Origin: Ascarosepion bandense
Taxonomy: Eukaryota; Mollusca; Cephalopoda; Sepiida; Sepiidae
Reading direction: 5' to 3'
Assembly: GCA_037127315.1 (NCBI GenBank)
Contig: JBBBDQ010000332.1
Location: 1,384,501 to 1,448,500 of the forward strand
DNA length: 64,000 nt
The position numbers and the translations under genes are program-made. The notes beneath the pieces were generated by a model that worked only from the letters and a program-made list of their open reading frames with translations, was not told where the DNA came from and searched no databases. Positions 51,479 to 61,210 of the stretch are shown here, piece after piece; within the stretch, counting starts at the first letter, position 1, and each line of letters begins with the position of its first letter.

Positions 51479-52375
51479 AATAAATAAGAACGAAGAGAAA
51501 ATAACTGCAACGTTCAATGCATTCATTTAAAACAGTGCTCAGTGTGAAAATAGAGCAATCAATATCTATTATTAATTATTATTTTTTTTTTTTATACGCG
51601 TTTCACCCCAAGCAAGGCATGTCACTGCCACTACTGTGCAGGGGGCTACGTAGAGTGGAGAAAGGCTGATTAAATATAGGAAATAACAGAAGGTGGGTGA
51701 TAGGCGGGTGAGGATACCGAGAATGAGGGTTGGGTAGATGAGAGTGTTGTGAGAATAGTTGGGAGTTAGTGTGATAGGAGGTGTCTATTGACCCTACATT
51801 TAAACACCTGGAGATTGTAACTGTCGGGAAAGCAGACTTGTGGAAGGGAGTTCCACAGGCGGGAAGCGCGAGAAAAGAAGCTGTTGGAGTAGAATTTACG
51901 GTTACATCTTATTTGTTTAACTGTAAAAGGGTGGGACCTAGTTGCTAATCTAGTATCTCGTGTAAATTCGTGCTGAGGCGGCACCAGTGATCTAAGCTCA
52001 TCGGAGCAGAAGCCATGAAAGTACTTGTAGAAGAGGTACAGGGAAGCTACATCACGCCGGTGTGAGAGCGGCTGCAGCCGGTCTGCCAAGTCAGTATCAA
52101 CCACGTTACAGATCCTCCTTTGTATTTTGTCAAGAAGCCCAAGGAGAGCAGCAGGGGCACCCGACCAGATATAGCAGCAATATTCAATACACAAAATATG
52201 CAAACTACGAACTACTACAAAATTGGGCATTTTGTTTCGACATTGAAAGAACAATGACTCAACAAGTCGTTAATAATGATGGTAATAAACGCTTTATTTA
52301 AAAAAAAAACATGCCACTTCCCTTTATTTTAGGAATTTATTTTTCGTACGATGAAAGAAGGAGAGAAGAAAATAT
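51477..52375 (-). mobile_element. Foldback element 1 family, third copy, split by a LINE
   Basis: Bases 51477-51585 match the outer arm and 52190-52375 the inner arm of element 1, with a CR1-like LINE between. The minus-strand hammerhead (about 52206-52275) keeps stem II, CGAAAC, stem III and GTAG, but CTGATGA has become TTGTTGA, so it is probably inactive. No opposite arm follows; purine-rich DNA does. Confidence 0.72.
51588..52190 (-). pseudogene. CR1/L2-like LINE 3' end with tail hairpin
   Basis: A minus-strand frame of 162 codons (51766-52254, the first residues being flanking sequence) encodes IEYCCYIWSGAPAALLGLLD, KIQRRICNVVDTDLADRLQP, LSHRRDVASLYLFYKYFHGF, LATRSHPFTVKQIRCNRKFY, SNSFFSRASRLWNSLPQVCF, and ends FKCRVNRHLLSH. 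This is the C-terminal region of a CR1/L2/Jockey-group polyprotein. The 3' untranslated part ends in TACGTAGCCCCCTGCACAGT, a GGCAGTGACATGCC hairpin, CTTGCTTGGGGTGAAACGCG and an A-rich tail. The frame is open throughout, so the copy is comparatively young. It inserted into the foldback element that surrounds it. Confidence 0.88.
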
Positions 52376-52785
52376 CAGAAAATAAGATGAGAAATCAAGA
52401 AAAGTAAAAGAAAGAAGAAAAGGAAAGCTGCAGAAGAAATAGAAAGTGAAGAGGAAAATAAGTGAGAAAATATAAAGAGGAAAGAGCCAATGGAAACGGC
52501 TAAGACAGAGAAATTTTAAATTTTGGCCGGAAGTGAATTGCAGACAGATAGTGTCTGGGCTAAAATCTTTTGGCATTAAAAAAAGAGTTGTACTTCTATA
52601 AAGAAAAGGAAAAGAAAGAGGAAAAAGAAAGATACGGAAGGAGTAGAAAGTGAATATGAAAATAAAGAGGAAAATGTGAGAAAATGTAGAGAGGGAAGAA
52701 AGGGGAAAGACAGAGAAAATGGCTAAAAGAGAGAAATGTTAAATTTTCGCCAGAAGGGAATTGCAGACAGATACAGACATCGGTT
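52330..52785. repeat. Purine-rich tandem duplication, 223-bp period
   Basis: GAATTGCAGACAGATA occurs at 52535 and 52758, and the upstream AGAGAAATTTTAAATTTT(G/C)GCC is likewise shifted by 223. Two diverged units. Confidence 0.8.
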
Positions 52786-52789
52786 ACAT

Positions 52790-53560
52790 TGCTTCAGAAA
52801 AGCATTTTAATAAAATGATGAAGTCATATACACAAATAGGAAAATTATTCATAAAATGTAAAATATAGGATATTTAAAAACATAAAAGGACGGAGATATA
52901 AAATTATTTGATCTAATATAATAATTTGAAAAAAAAAAAAAGAATAATAATAAAAAGAATAAAATAATAATAATGATTCTAAAAATAAAATGTAAAAATA
53001 ATAAATATAAAGATAATAGCAAATAAATAAAATATGAATATAGGCTAGTACATGATGAAAAATACTAACAGTTATCGAGTGCAATAAAACCTTTAAGGCG
53101 ATAAATAGACCACCATTTGTAATTGAAAAGAAAGATAAAATAACATCAGAAGAGAGATCACATAGTGAAAGTAAATCATCAGGATAGTAAGGTTTATACT
53201 ATAAAATATCTACAATTTACTGTTGTTCCATACATTTGATTTAGTAATATGTAACTTTTTATGTACTTTATAATTTCCATTTTCTCTTGCAGAAAAGAAA
53301 AACATGGTTCGTTCACCGATCTAGATTCTAGCTGGTCTGTGAAATTTCCATTTGACTTTAGGTGTTTTATTTTCCACTTCTAGCTTCCAAAACTACTCAA
53401 AAAGTGATGTCATATTTTGTTTGCCCTTATTAGTAAAAGATGAGCGATGATTGTAAAAAGTCTTTTTAAAATGGTTCATTGTATTACCAATATAAACTTT
53501 AGTAACACTTGGATTTTCTACTGATGAGATAGAACACGTATAGACAACGAATTTTTTATT
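52790..53560. other. AT-rich interval, no gene recognised
   Basis: No coding domain, RNA or repeat family recognised. Confidence 0.5.
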
Positions 53561-54065
53561 TTTAATCGTATCACCCCGAGCAAGGCGGTAAAGCCACTGA
53601 TATGCAGGGGGCTACGTAATAGTGAAAAGATTGGAAAAGTGAAAGCCTGAAACCACATCCTAAACAGGGAACAAGGGATGAGCCTCTTAACCTGTTCAAT
53701 AAACGTGGGTGGAGTGTGAACCGGGCGATAGATAGATCTATCTACTCCAATTGAAAAAAAAAAAACAGTGAGAAGATTGGAAAAGAGAAAGCCGGAAACC
53801 ACATCCTAAACAGGGAACAATGGATGAGCCTCTTAACCTGTTCAATAGACGTGGGTGGAGTGTGAACCGGGCGATAGATAGATCTATCTATTCCAATTGA
53901 AAAAAAAAAAAACAAAGTGAGAAGATTGGAAAAGAGAAAGCCGGAAACCACATCCTAAACAGGGAACAATGGATGAGCCTCTTAACCTGTTCAATAGACG
54001 TGGGTGGAGTGTGAACCGGGCGATAGATAGATCTATCTACTCCAATGAGATCTATCTACTCCAAT
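53560..54065 (-). mobile_element. Repeat D with three internal units
   Basis: A tail with the hairpin (GGCGGTAAAGCC, one mismatch) at 53565-53615, then internal blocks whose GATTGGAAAA starts lie at 53629, 53775 and 53924 (steps 146 and 149). The three blocks are very similar, and each ends with CTATCTAYTCCAATTG and an A-run. Confidence 0.9.
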
Positions 54066-54069
54066 AGTT

Positions 54070-54760
54070 ACATACTTGTTAGATGGGCATTGGTTGGGAT
54101 TTCTATAATTGCATAAGTTTTTACTTTAGGGCAAATTAAAGTGAGTAGTAGAATTATTATTGTGATATAATTTCAATATTTTATGATGTCATTTTTTCTA
54201 AATTATTGGTGCTACTATAACTAAATATTACAGTGTTCCGATTGAAAATTTTACTTAAAAGGTTATTTTCAGGAAAATGTTTATCAATTAATTTTCGAAA
54301 TTTATGTCCCAGTTTAATATTAACTAATTGATTTAACTAATAATATAACTAATAATATATAACTAATAATATATATAATATATATATAATAATATATAAC
54401 TAATAATATAACTAATAATAACTAATATTAACTAATTGATTTAAAGGCGGATTATGCCATATGATTTTTCTGTTTCTATTTTTCTTTCTGGAAAAACTAT
54501 ATTCTTCCACAAAACTAATCTCAGAAGATCTAACTCGCTATCCGTAAGAACTTTATCGTAAATAGTTTTGTTTTTTTAATATTTCTTTGCTAGAGGAGTG
54601 TATGTTTATGCGACATTCAATCGATGATAGAATACGTTTGTTAACAGATGGTAGGGGATTAGAGCCAGGGTTACCATTATTTTTCTTGTAAGGTTGAAAA
54701 TTATTTGAAACTAAGTCTAACATTACGTCTAAGAAGTCAACTTGTTTTATATTAGAACTA
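54070..54760. other. AT-rich interval with (AACTAATAATAT)n-like stretch
   Basis: Short local repeats of ACTAATAATAT at 54340-54440. No gene recognised. Confidence 0.5.
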
Positions 54761-54766
54761 GCAGTA

Positions 54767-55215
54767 TAGCCCAGCGTTGCTCGGGTGTAATGAAAGCTTT
54801 AAAACAAATCCATGGTCCTGGAGCTCAGACTCTTGGACGTTGGCACGAAAGACTAAAAAGCAATAGTTGTTTTCAGTTAAAGCGAAACCGTAGACTGAAA
54901 GAAAAATGAATGGATGTAAGTCAAATTTTGATTTCCTGGTATCGATATCAAATTTTCTACACTATTGTAATAACTGTAACCTTGAAACTTCTGAATATCG
55001 TTTCTTATGTCTTTGTCTACGAGTGCATCAATTTGATTTAAATCGGACCACTCCTTCTATAACCCGATTGTTTCGATTATCGATTTTCGATATTTATCGG
55101 GGGTACCTCGACACAAAACCTAGCTAAGAACACTCGCAGACGCTTATAGTACAACTGTGTAAATTTTCAAGAAAATCGGTTCAGCCGTTTCGGAGTCTAT
55201 AGGTAACGGACACAA
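54767..55215 (+). mobile_element. Dispersed repeat F, copy 1
   Basis: Starts GCAGTATAGCCCAGCGTTGC and ends TCGGTTCAGCCGTTTCGGAG ... CTATAGGTAACGG. About 90 percent similar by eye to 58858-59310, same strand. Related 'CGTTGCTCGGGT ... AAAATCGGTTCAGCCGTTT' sequences are widespread in animals at the 3' ends of RTE-type non-LTR elements. That assignment is tentative. Confidence 0.75.
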
Positions 55216-55234
55216 TATTCACTTACCTCGTAGG

Positions 55235-55387
55235 TAAAAAGAATTAATAAAATAAAGGGAAGTATTTTTTTTTTCATTTTTTAAAAAAATAAAATGTTTA
55301 TCACCATCATCATTAACTACCTGATGGGACATTGTTCTTTCAATGTCGAAACAAATGTATAGTTTTGTAGTGGCTTGTAGATTGCAC

Positions 55388-55388
<1 letters not shown>
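55235..55388 (+). mobile_element. Foldback element 1 family, single plus-strand arm
   Basis: Collinear with about 375-540 of element 1. Its hammerhead (55315-55370) is complete except that CTGATGA reads CTGATGG (A9 to G, at 55327) and stem I is reduced to about four pairs. Stem II (7 bp), GAAA and GTA are intact. Ends in (TA)n. Confidence 0.75.

Positions 55389-55443
<55 letters not shown>
55389..55443. repeat. (TA)n microsatellite
   Basis: Pure TA array between two foldback elements. Confidence 0.95.
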
Positions 55444-55445
<2 letters not shown>

Positions 55446-55872
55446 GGAAACTCAACACGTTATTTCAAGTGGTTATAAACTATAGTTCATTTCTATGAGC
55501 CAATTAGCTCATTTCATATTGCTCCTTATAAACTTAAGTCGAGCTCTCCCAGGAATATCTACACTCTGGAAAACGATCTTTTACGGACAGATATTACCTC
55601 ACAAATGGATAAATTTTCCCCGGAATATTCACTTAAAAATATCCCCTACCCTTCTTTACATTCCCGTTCTTCCGATTTTGATTTTGATTTTTTATTCTAT
55701 TTTGATTTTTATTTTTATCCTTCCCTTCAGTTAAAGAAAATGCTTATTCAGGCAAAATTTTTTATACCAAATGGAAGAAATATTGTAAGGTCTGATAAAA
55801 TGAGCTAATTGGCTCATAGAAATGAACTATAGTTTATAACCACTTGAAATGACGTGTTGAGTTTTCCTTTAT
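55441..55872. mobile_element. Foldback element 5
   Basis: The terminal inverted repeats of about 75 bases are nearly perfect: AAAGGGAAACTCAACACGTT...GAGCCAATTAGCTCATTT at 55441-55520 against its reverse complement at 55797-55872. The 275-base centre is T-rich and non-coding. No hammerhead motif was found. Confidence 0.85.
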
Positions 55873-55982
55873 AAACATAATATTGCTCCGGATAACATCC
55901 ATTGAGTTTTGTATAGAGATATAACACTTGACATTTTATATTACGTTAATTTTGTCGGATTAACCTCACCGTTTACGGACTA

Positions 55983-55985
<3 letters not shown>

Positions 55986-56021
<36 letters not shown>
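55986..56021. repeat. (TA)n microsatellite
   Basis: Pure TA array. Confidence 0.95.
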
Positions 56022-56024
<3 letters not shown>

Positions 56025-56266
56025 AACATTATTTTTACCGATACTCGTATTTAAGTAGATATTCTGTTTTTAATTAAACAGTATTTTTATATTTATATCT
56101 ACCGGCCTGATTATTTACGATAAATTTTTATTACGAAAATGTGTGCTATAAATAAAAATTTATCGTGAAATAATCAGGCCGGTAGATATAAATATAAAAA
56201 ATACTGTTTAATTAAAAACAGAATATCTACTTAAATACGAGTGTCGGTAAAAATAATGTTCAAAAA
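56022..56266. mobile_element. Foldback element 6, near-perfect palindrome
   Basis: Arms of about 117 bases (56022-56138 and 56152-56266) differ at only a few positions and are separated by about 13 bases. Contains ATCTACCGGCCTGATTATTT and its complement. No coding capacity. Confidence 0.9.
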
Positions 56267-56336
56267 ATAATTAATTACAAATTGTCGGTTGCTTATAACC
56301 AAGTTTCGTTAAAATTCGCTAATCTCCGTAACATGT

Positions 56337-56337
56337 T

Positions 56338-56400
<63 letters not shown>
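56337..56400. repeat. (TA)n(TG)n microsatellite
   Basis: Compound array. Confidence 0.95.
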
Positions 56401-56960
56401 TTTACAATCGATGTTTACCAGGAAGCCTTCTCGGATAGTTTGCCTTTACTGAATATTTACACTATTCGTTTCTCTACTTCGAGTGTCACGGAAGATTCCG
56501 GGAGTTGACCCGTTCGAACAAATAAACATCCCACGCGTTTCTCTTGTTCATCCCCTTTGACCTATCACTGTGTCACAAATGCCTTTTGTATCTGTCCAGT
56601 CTGAATCCACCCCTTCACCGCCCTCCTCGCCTCTCAACCTCCCGACCACTTTCTCACTTAACGCCCTCACGACTCCGTTCACTGCTTTCATGACAACGGT
56701 TGAATAACCACCTGTCAAAGCATGTCATCCGGCAGGGGTGAGGGTTAAATTGATAGAAGAGGAAGATCTTGCCTCCCCGGCTGTTCCATTTAGTCACTCT
56801 ATTTTTCTCTCTACAATTTAGAGTCGGAATTTTCGATTTTTCTTGTTTTTTAGGCGTGGGTGGCGGACTTGTTTTTAGTGCATGAATTATTTTTTCACAT
56901 TAACCGTCTATTTCGGGTTTTATTTTTACAATTCTTACATTTGGTAGTTTTCTTTATAAC
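56400..56960. other. Unassigned block of ordinary composition
   Basis: C- and G-richer than average with CpGs (for example GTTGACCCGTTCGAAC), and matching no family here. No recognisable coding domain. Possibly single-copy DNA. Confidence 0.4.
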
Positions 56961-56965
56961 TGGCT

Positions 56966-57045
56966 GTGGATGGGCATTGTGGTGCAATAGATATCGGCTT
57001 GGAACGAGAAATCAGACAACCGAGTTCGAATTCCACTTGAGCGTA
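56966..57045 (+). mobile_element. SINE family A head, cut by a foldback-5 type end
   Basis: GGGCATTGTGGTGCAATAGATATC, GGAACGAGAAATC, CCGAGTTCGAATTCCA then TTGAG. It is replaced at about 57040 by TTAGCTCATTGAAATTAATT..., the arm of foldback element 5, to about 57112. Confidence 0.75.
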
Positions 57046-57112
57046 TTAGCTCATTGAAATTAATTATAATTTATAATTTATAACCACTTTAGATGATGTG
57101 TTGAGTTTTCTT
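57046..57112 (+). mobile_element. Foldback element 5 family, single arm
   Basis: TTATAATTTATAACCACTTTAGATG then TGTGTTGAGTTTTCTT matches the right arm of 55797-55872. Confidence 0.7.
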
Positions 57113-57117
57113 CATGC

Positions 57118-57119
57118 AT

Positions 57120-57150
<31 letters not shown>

Positions 57151-57153
57151 GAG

Positions 57154-57186
<33 letters not shown>

Positions 57187-57254
57187 TAGATATAGATATC
57201 AATAAGTATACATATGTTGTTAATAGAACAATGCTCAATGTAATATAACAGACC

Positions 57255-57288
<34 letters not shown>

Positions 57289-57290
57289 CT
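57118..57290. repeat. Mixed microsatellites: (CA)n(TA)n, (GATA)n, (TA)n
   Basis: CA/TA at 57118-57150, GATA units at 57155-57195, TA at 57256-57285. Confidence 0.92.
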
Positions 57291-57354
57291 CACACCCCGA
57301 TTGAGCACTATGGAAGAATGGTGGACTTTGAAAAAACAAGAGCTAATCTAGCAT

Positions 57355-57577
57355 ATACGCATCGCTCATTCAGTAATGAATTAGAGCACTCTGGCTATTG
57401 GCATATGATACATCATACGCTAAAAGTCTACCTCCTTCTACCGAGAGCCCATAGCTTAGAGGTAGAATCACCGACTGACGCCATATCGGTCGGGTTTCAA
57501 TCCTGTTTTAAAAAAGCAATCGGATGTCTAACCGTACTGAGGAGCTGTGATACAGCGAAACAGATCTGTCTGCGGAT

Positions 57578-57611
<34 letters not shown>
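57355..57611 (+). mobile_element. SINE family B with (TA)n tail
   Basis: Includes the upstream block ATTCAGTAATGAATTAGAGC, the tRNA-like head (AGCTTAGAGGTAGAATCACC; GTCGGGTTTCAATCCTG) and the body to CTGTCTGCGGATGAC, then TA. Confidence 0.9.
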
Positions 57612-57615
<4 letters not shown>

Positions 57616-57660
57616 GTTTGTGTCTTATTGTAATATTACTTTCGCATACAAAGACAACCT

Positions 57661-58456
57661 CTTCTTCTTCTATGTGCCCTGTCCCTTCAGGACGTAGGCG
57701 ATCATGGCTTTCCACTTCTCCCTATCCTTGGTGGCTCATAGACACCTTCTCCTGTTATACCATACAACCCTCGTTCCATCACCCACCTGATTATATCCTT
57801 CAAATATGTTATCTGTTGCTTTCCCCTGTCTCTCCTTCCCTGTATCTGGCCTATTAGTATCAGGTTCTCCAAGCCCTCCTTCCTCATTGCATGTCCCAGA
57901 AACTTCAACTGTCTCTTCCTGATGGTCAGTATTAATTTCCTTTTTGTTTCCATCATTTCTAGGACCTTATCGTTGCTCACATGCTCGATCCATGATATTC
58001 GCAGCATCCTTCTGTAGAACCGTATTTCAGTGGCTTCAAGTTTTTCTTTCATCTTAGATGACCTTGTCCAGCATTCACTGCCATATTGAAGAACTGACAA
58101 CACACAGCAATCCAGTACTCTCTTTCTTGTTTCGAGCGAAATTGTCCTGTTTCTTAATACTTTACTTAACTTTTGGAATACTTCTTTCGCCATGCCAATT
58201 TGCCTTCGGATCTCTGTGTCGCACTTTCCGGCTTCTGTTATAACGCTTCCCAGGTATTTACATTTTTGTAACTGCTTGATTCTAATATCCCCGACCTGCA
58301 TTTGCCATATTGGGCTGCTCGTTTTACTGATGACCATGCATTCGGTTTTCTTGCAGTTTATTTCTAGTCCTTTCTTGTTACTCTTTTCAGCTACCGTCTG
58401 GAGGAGATCTTGTAGTTTCCTTTCTGTGTCTGCTATCAGCACTGTATCATCTGCGT
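57661..58456 (-). pseudogene. RTE-like LINE, RT palm to C-terminus, 5'-truncated
   Basis: The longest LINE frame in the window (246 codons, 57702-58442). It starts just after an ADDTVLIADTE sequence, the RT catalytic box with the two Asp residues. Then come the KKTECMVIS block, QKCKYLGSVITEAGKCDTEI, RRQIGMAKEVFQKLSKVLRN, RVLDCCVLSVLQYGSECWT, IRFYRRMLRISWIEHVSNDK, RQLKFLGHAMRKEGLENLIL and RRDRGKQQITYL. A frameshift near 57770 scrambles the last 15-20 residues (the ATRDRETWKAMI region). The tail is (GAA)n near 57661-57675. Such LINEs copy themselves and can drive SINEs. This copy lacks the endonuclease and most of the RT. Confidence 0.88.
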
Positions 58457-58605
58457 CAGTCAGTTAAGTGCCATATGTGATACACAGTTCTCTCTTTCGA
58501 TTCATTACTGAAAAGGCAAAAGATTTTTCCGCAGTAGGTTTCCTTTAGTTTCTACCGTAGACAGATTACCAACCAAGGCTATAGAACCAAGTCTGATTTT
58601 AAATA
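58452..58605 (-). mobile_element. SINE family A, 3' half
   Basis: Begins with GTCAGTCAGTTAAGTGCCAT and runs to the CTATAGAACCAAGTCTGATT block. Its 3' end directly touches the 5' truncation point of the adjoining LINE. Confidence 0.8.
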
Positions 58606-58857
58606 AACATTATTTATTAGATTGTTTATTTAGACTATTTATGATATTTTTATCGGACCGGTTGGCAAAATATCAGCCCATTGTCAACTGATTCAAACTT
58701 TACTCATAATTGGTTCACATATTTTGTAAATGTATACAATTTAGTAAAAAAAAGGTTATTTTCATGTTCATTTTTTCATAAATTAGTAAATGATAAACAT
58801 TGCAATCGTCTTTATACAATTGTCTTAGTTTTCAGAATGTTGCAAATATAAAATTAT

Positions 58858-59310
58858 CAGCAGTATAGCCCGGCGTTGCTCGGGTGTAATGAAAGCTTTA
58901 AAACTAATCCATGGTCCTGGAACTCAGACTCTTTGGACGAAAAGACTAAAAAGCAATAGTTGTTTCCAGTTAAAGCGAAACCGCAGACTAAAAGAAAAAT
59001 GAATGGATGTAAGTCAAATTTTGATTTCCTGGTATCGATATCAAATTTTTTGTACTATTGTAAGAACTGCAACCTTTAAACTTCTGAATATCGTTTCTTA
59101 TGTCTTTGTCTATGAATGTATCAAATTTGATTAAAATCGGACCATTCCTTCTATAACCTGATTTATTCGATTATCGATTTTCGATATTTATCGGGGGTAC
59201 CTCGACACAAAACCTAGCTAAGAACACTCGCAGAAGCTTATAGTACAACTGTGTAAATTTTCAAGAAAATCGGTTCAGCCGTTTTGGAGACTATAGGTAA
59301 CGGGGGCACA
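58858..59310 (+). mobile_element. Dispersed repeat F, copy 2
   Basis: Same boundaries and strand as 54767-55215: GCAGTATAGCCCGGCGTTGC at the start, GGTAACGGGGGCACACACAC at the end. Confidence 0.75.
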
Positions 59311-60125
59311 CACACAGAGACAAAGTTCCATTTACAAATAAGTTTAGATAGATTCTTGTAAATAAACAATAAATAATGTTCAGTATTTTTGCCGTTAATT
59401 CTGAAGAATAAAAAAGAGTATAAATTCACTTTCATCATATGTTTAGGTTTTATTACAATTCTAATCATTGCTTTTCAAAACAACAAACATTTACGATGGA
59501 GTGAATGTAGTTAAAATAAAAGCGGTGTCTGGGGAACAAATGTCCTTGTTTACCCATTTGGTTTTGTATTATAAAATGTTAACTTACTATATATAAAGAA
59601 TTCACTTTTGTCCCAATGGTAACAGAGTTCGGTTTTCGAACTCAAAGAGAAAACAGATCTTCGAATGCTAATTTTTTACACAGGGTAACATCAGTCATTT
59701 TCTTTTCATTAGCTCTTGGGGTGAACTTAACCATACTGTATAAATATCAACAAATGCATGCTCAGTCGAAACGTTGTCTGTTTACATAAATAAAATTTAA
59801 ATAAACTTGGGAAGAAAGCAAGAGTAAATAAAAGGCTGTCAGGTTCTCGACTGAGGTTAAATAGAGGAGTTCATTTGAGGTGTTCACCTTCATCATCTTT
59901 CTTGGCCTCTTTTGACTAAAACCTCGTGGGAGAGATGGAAGGACCCCCGTGTGTGTCTGCATTTCAGCTGGCGAAGGGCGTCACTTGACACGTCTTGTGG
60001 GCGTGGAAGGTCTTATTAGTAGGGTGTAGGGAAACAAGTGGCAAGGTTGGTGGCATCAGCGTGTCATTTTGTATCTCGACATAACTTGTGTCATTGGAGG
60101 ATGAGGATGAGACTGACCACATCTT
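59310..60125. other. Interval without recognised gene
   Basis: Bases 59830-60120 have ordinary composition and match no family here; the rest is AT-rich. A CAGTCGAAACGTTG near 59763 resembles the end of the hammerhead-like motifs, but the upstream half is missing. Confidence 0.4.
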
Positions 60126-60149
60126 TAGGGGCGACTCTCTGAATTCATA

Positions 60150-60849
60150 CTTTTTTCTTTCTTTCTTTTTCGTTGTTATTCATTCATTATAATTTTCTTT
60201 TTTTCTTTCTTTATCGCCGCCCTTTTCTTTTTGTTTTGTTTTTATATACGTTTCTGTTTTTTTTTCTTTCATTCTTTCTTTTCGTTTCATTTTTCTTTCT
60301 TTTACGATTTTTCTTCGTTTCTCTTTCTTCGTTTCTCCTTCTTCGTTTCTCTTTCTACCTTTCTCCTTCTTCATTTCTCTGTCTTCCGTTCTCTTTAATA
60401 GTTTCATCTTTCTCCGTTTCTCCTTCTTCGTTTCTCCTTCTTCTTTTCTTTTTCTTTTCTCTTTCTTCCATTCTCCTTCTTTCTTTTTCCTTTTTCTTTC
60501 TTCCTTTCTCTTTTCTTTTCTCTTTCTTCCTTTCTCCTTCTTCCTTTCTCTTCCTTCCGTTTTCTTTAATCGTCTCTCTTTATTCGTTTCTCTTTCTTCG
60601 TTTCTTCTTCTACTTTTTCTTTTTCTTTTCTCTTTCTTCCTTTCTCCTTCTTTCTTTCTCTTTATTCTTTTCTTTTTCTTCCTTTCTCCATCTTTTTTAC
60701 TTTTTCTTCGTTTCTTTTTCTTCTTTTCTCTTTCTTCCTTTCTCCATCTTCTTTTTTCTTTATTCTTTTATCTTTCTTTCTTTCTTTCTCTTTTTTCCTT
60801 TCTCTTTCTTTCTTTCTTTCTTTCTTTGCTTCTTTCTCTTTTTCCTTTT

Positions 60850-60896
<47 letters not shown>

Positions 60897-61210
60897 CTTT
60901 ATCTCCAAGTTTATTTTTTATTATCTTTTTTTTCTTCTCTTTTTCAGCTTTTTAAAAATATATTTTCTTCTTTCCATCTTTTCTTCCTTTCCGTTTTATT
61001 TTTCTCCTTTCTTTCTTGTTCACTGTTTATTTATCTTTTGGTCGTATTATTTCTTTCTTCCTTTCTTTTTCATATTTTCTCTCTTTTTATTTGTTTATTT
61101 CTGTTATCCTTCCTTTCTTTCTTTCTTCCTTTCATTTTTTTTTTTTGGTGTTTATCTCTCTTTTTTTCTTTTTCTTATTTGTTTTCTCTTCTTTCTTTCT
61201 TTCTTCTTGA
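60150..61210. repeat. One-kilobase CTTT/TTC-rich tract
   Basis: The plus strand is pyrimidine-rich: variants of TTTCTCTTTCTTCGTTTCTC, then pure CTTT at 60779-60830 and 60852-60897. Open frames up to 260 codons are Phe/Ser/Leu artefacts. Confidence 0.95.

Noticed and set aside
59750..59775. CAGTCGAAACGTTG as another hammerhead
   Set aside because: The CUGANGA half is absent upstream, and no stems could be drawn.
60173..60955. 260-codon open frame on the plus strand
   Set aside because: Produced by the CTTT/TTC tract. Its hydrophobic look comes from Phe/Leu/Ser codons and is no evidence of a membrane protein.
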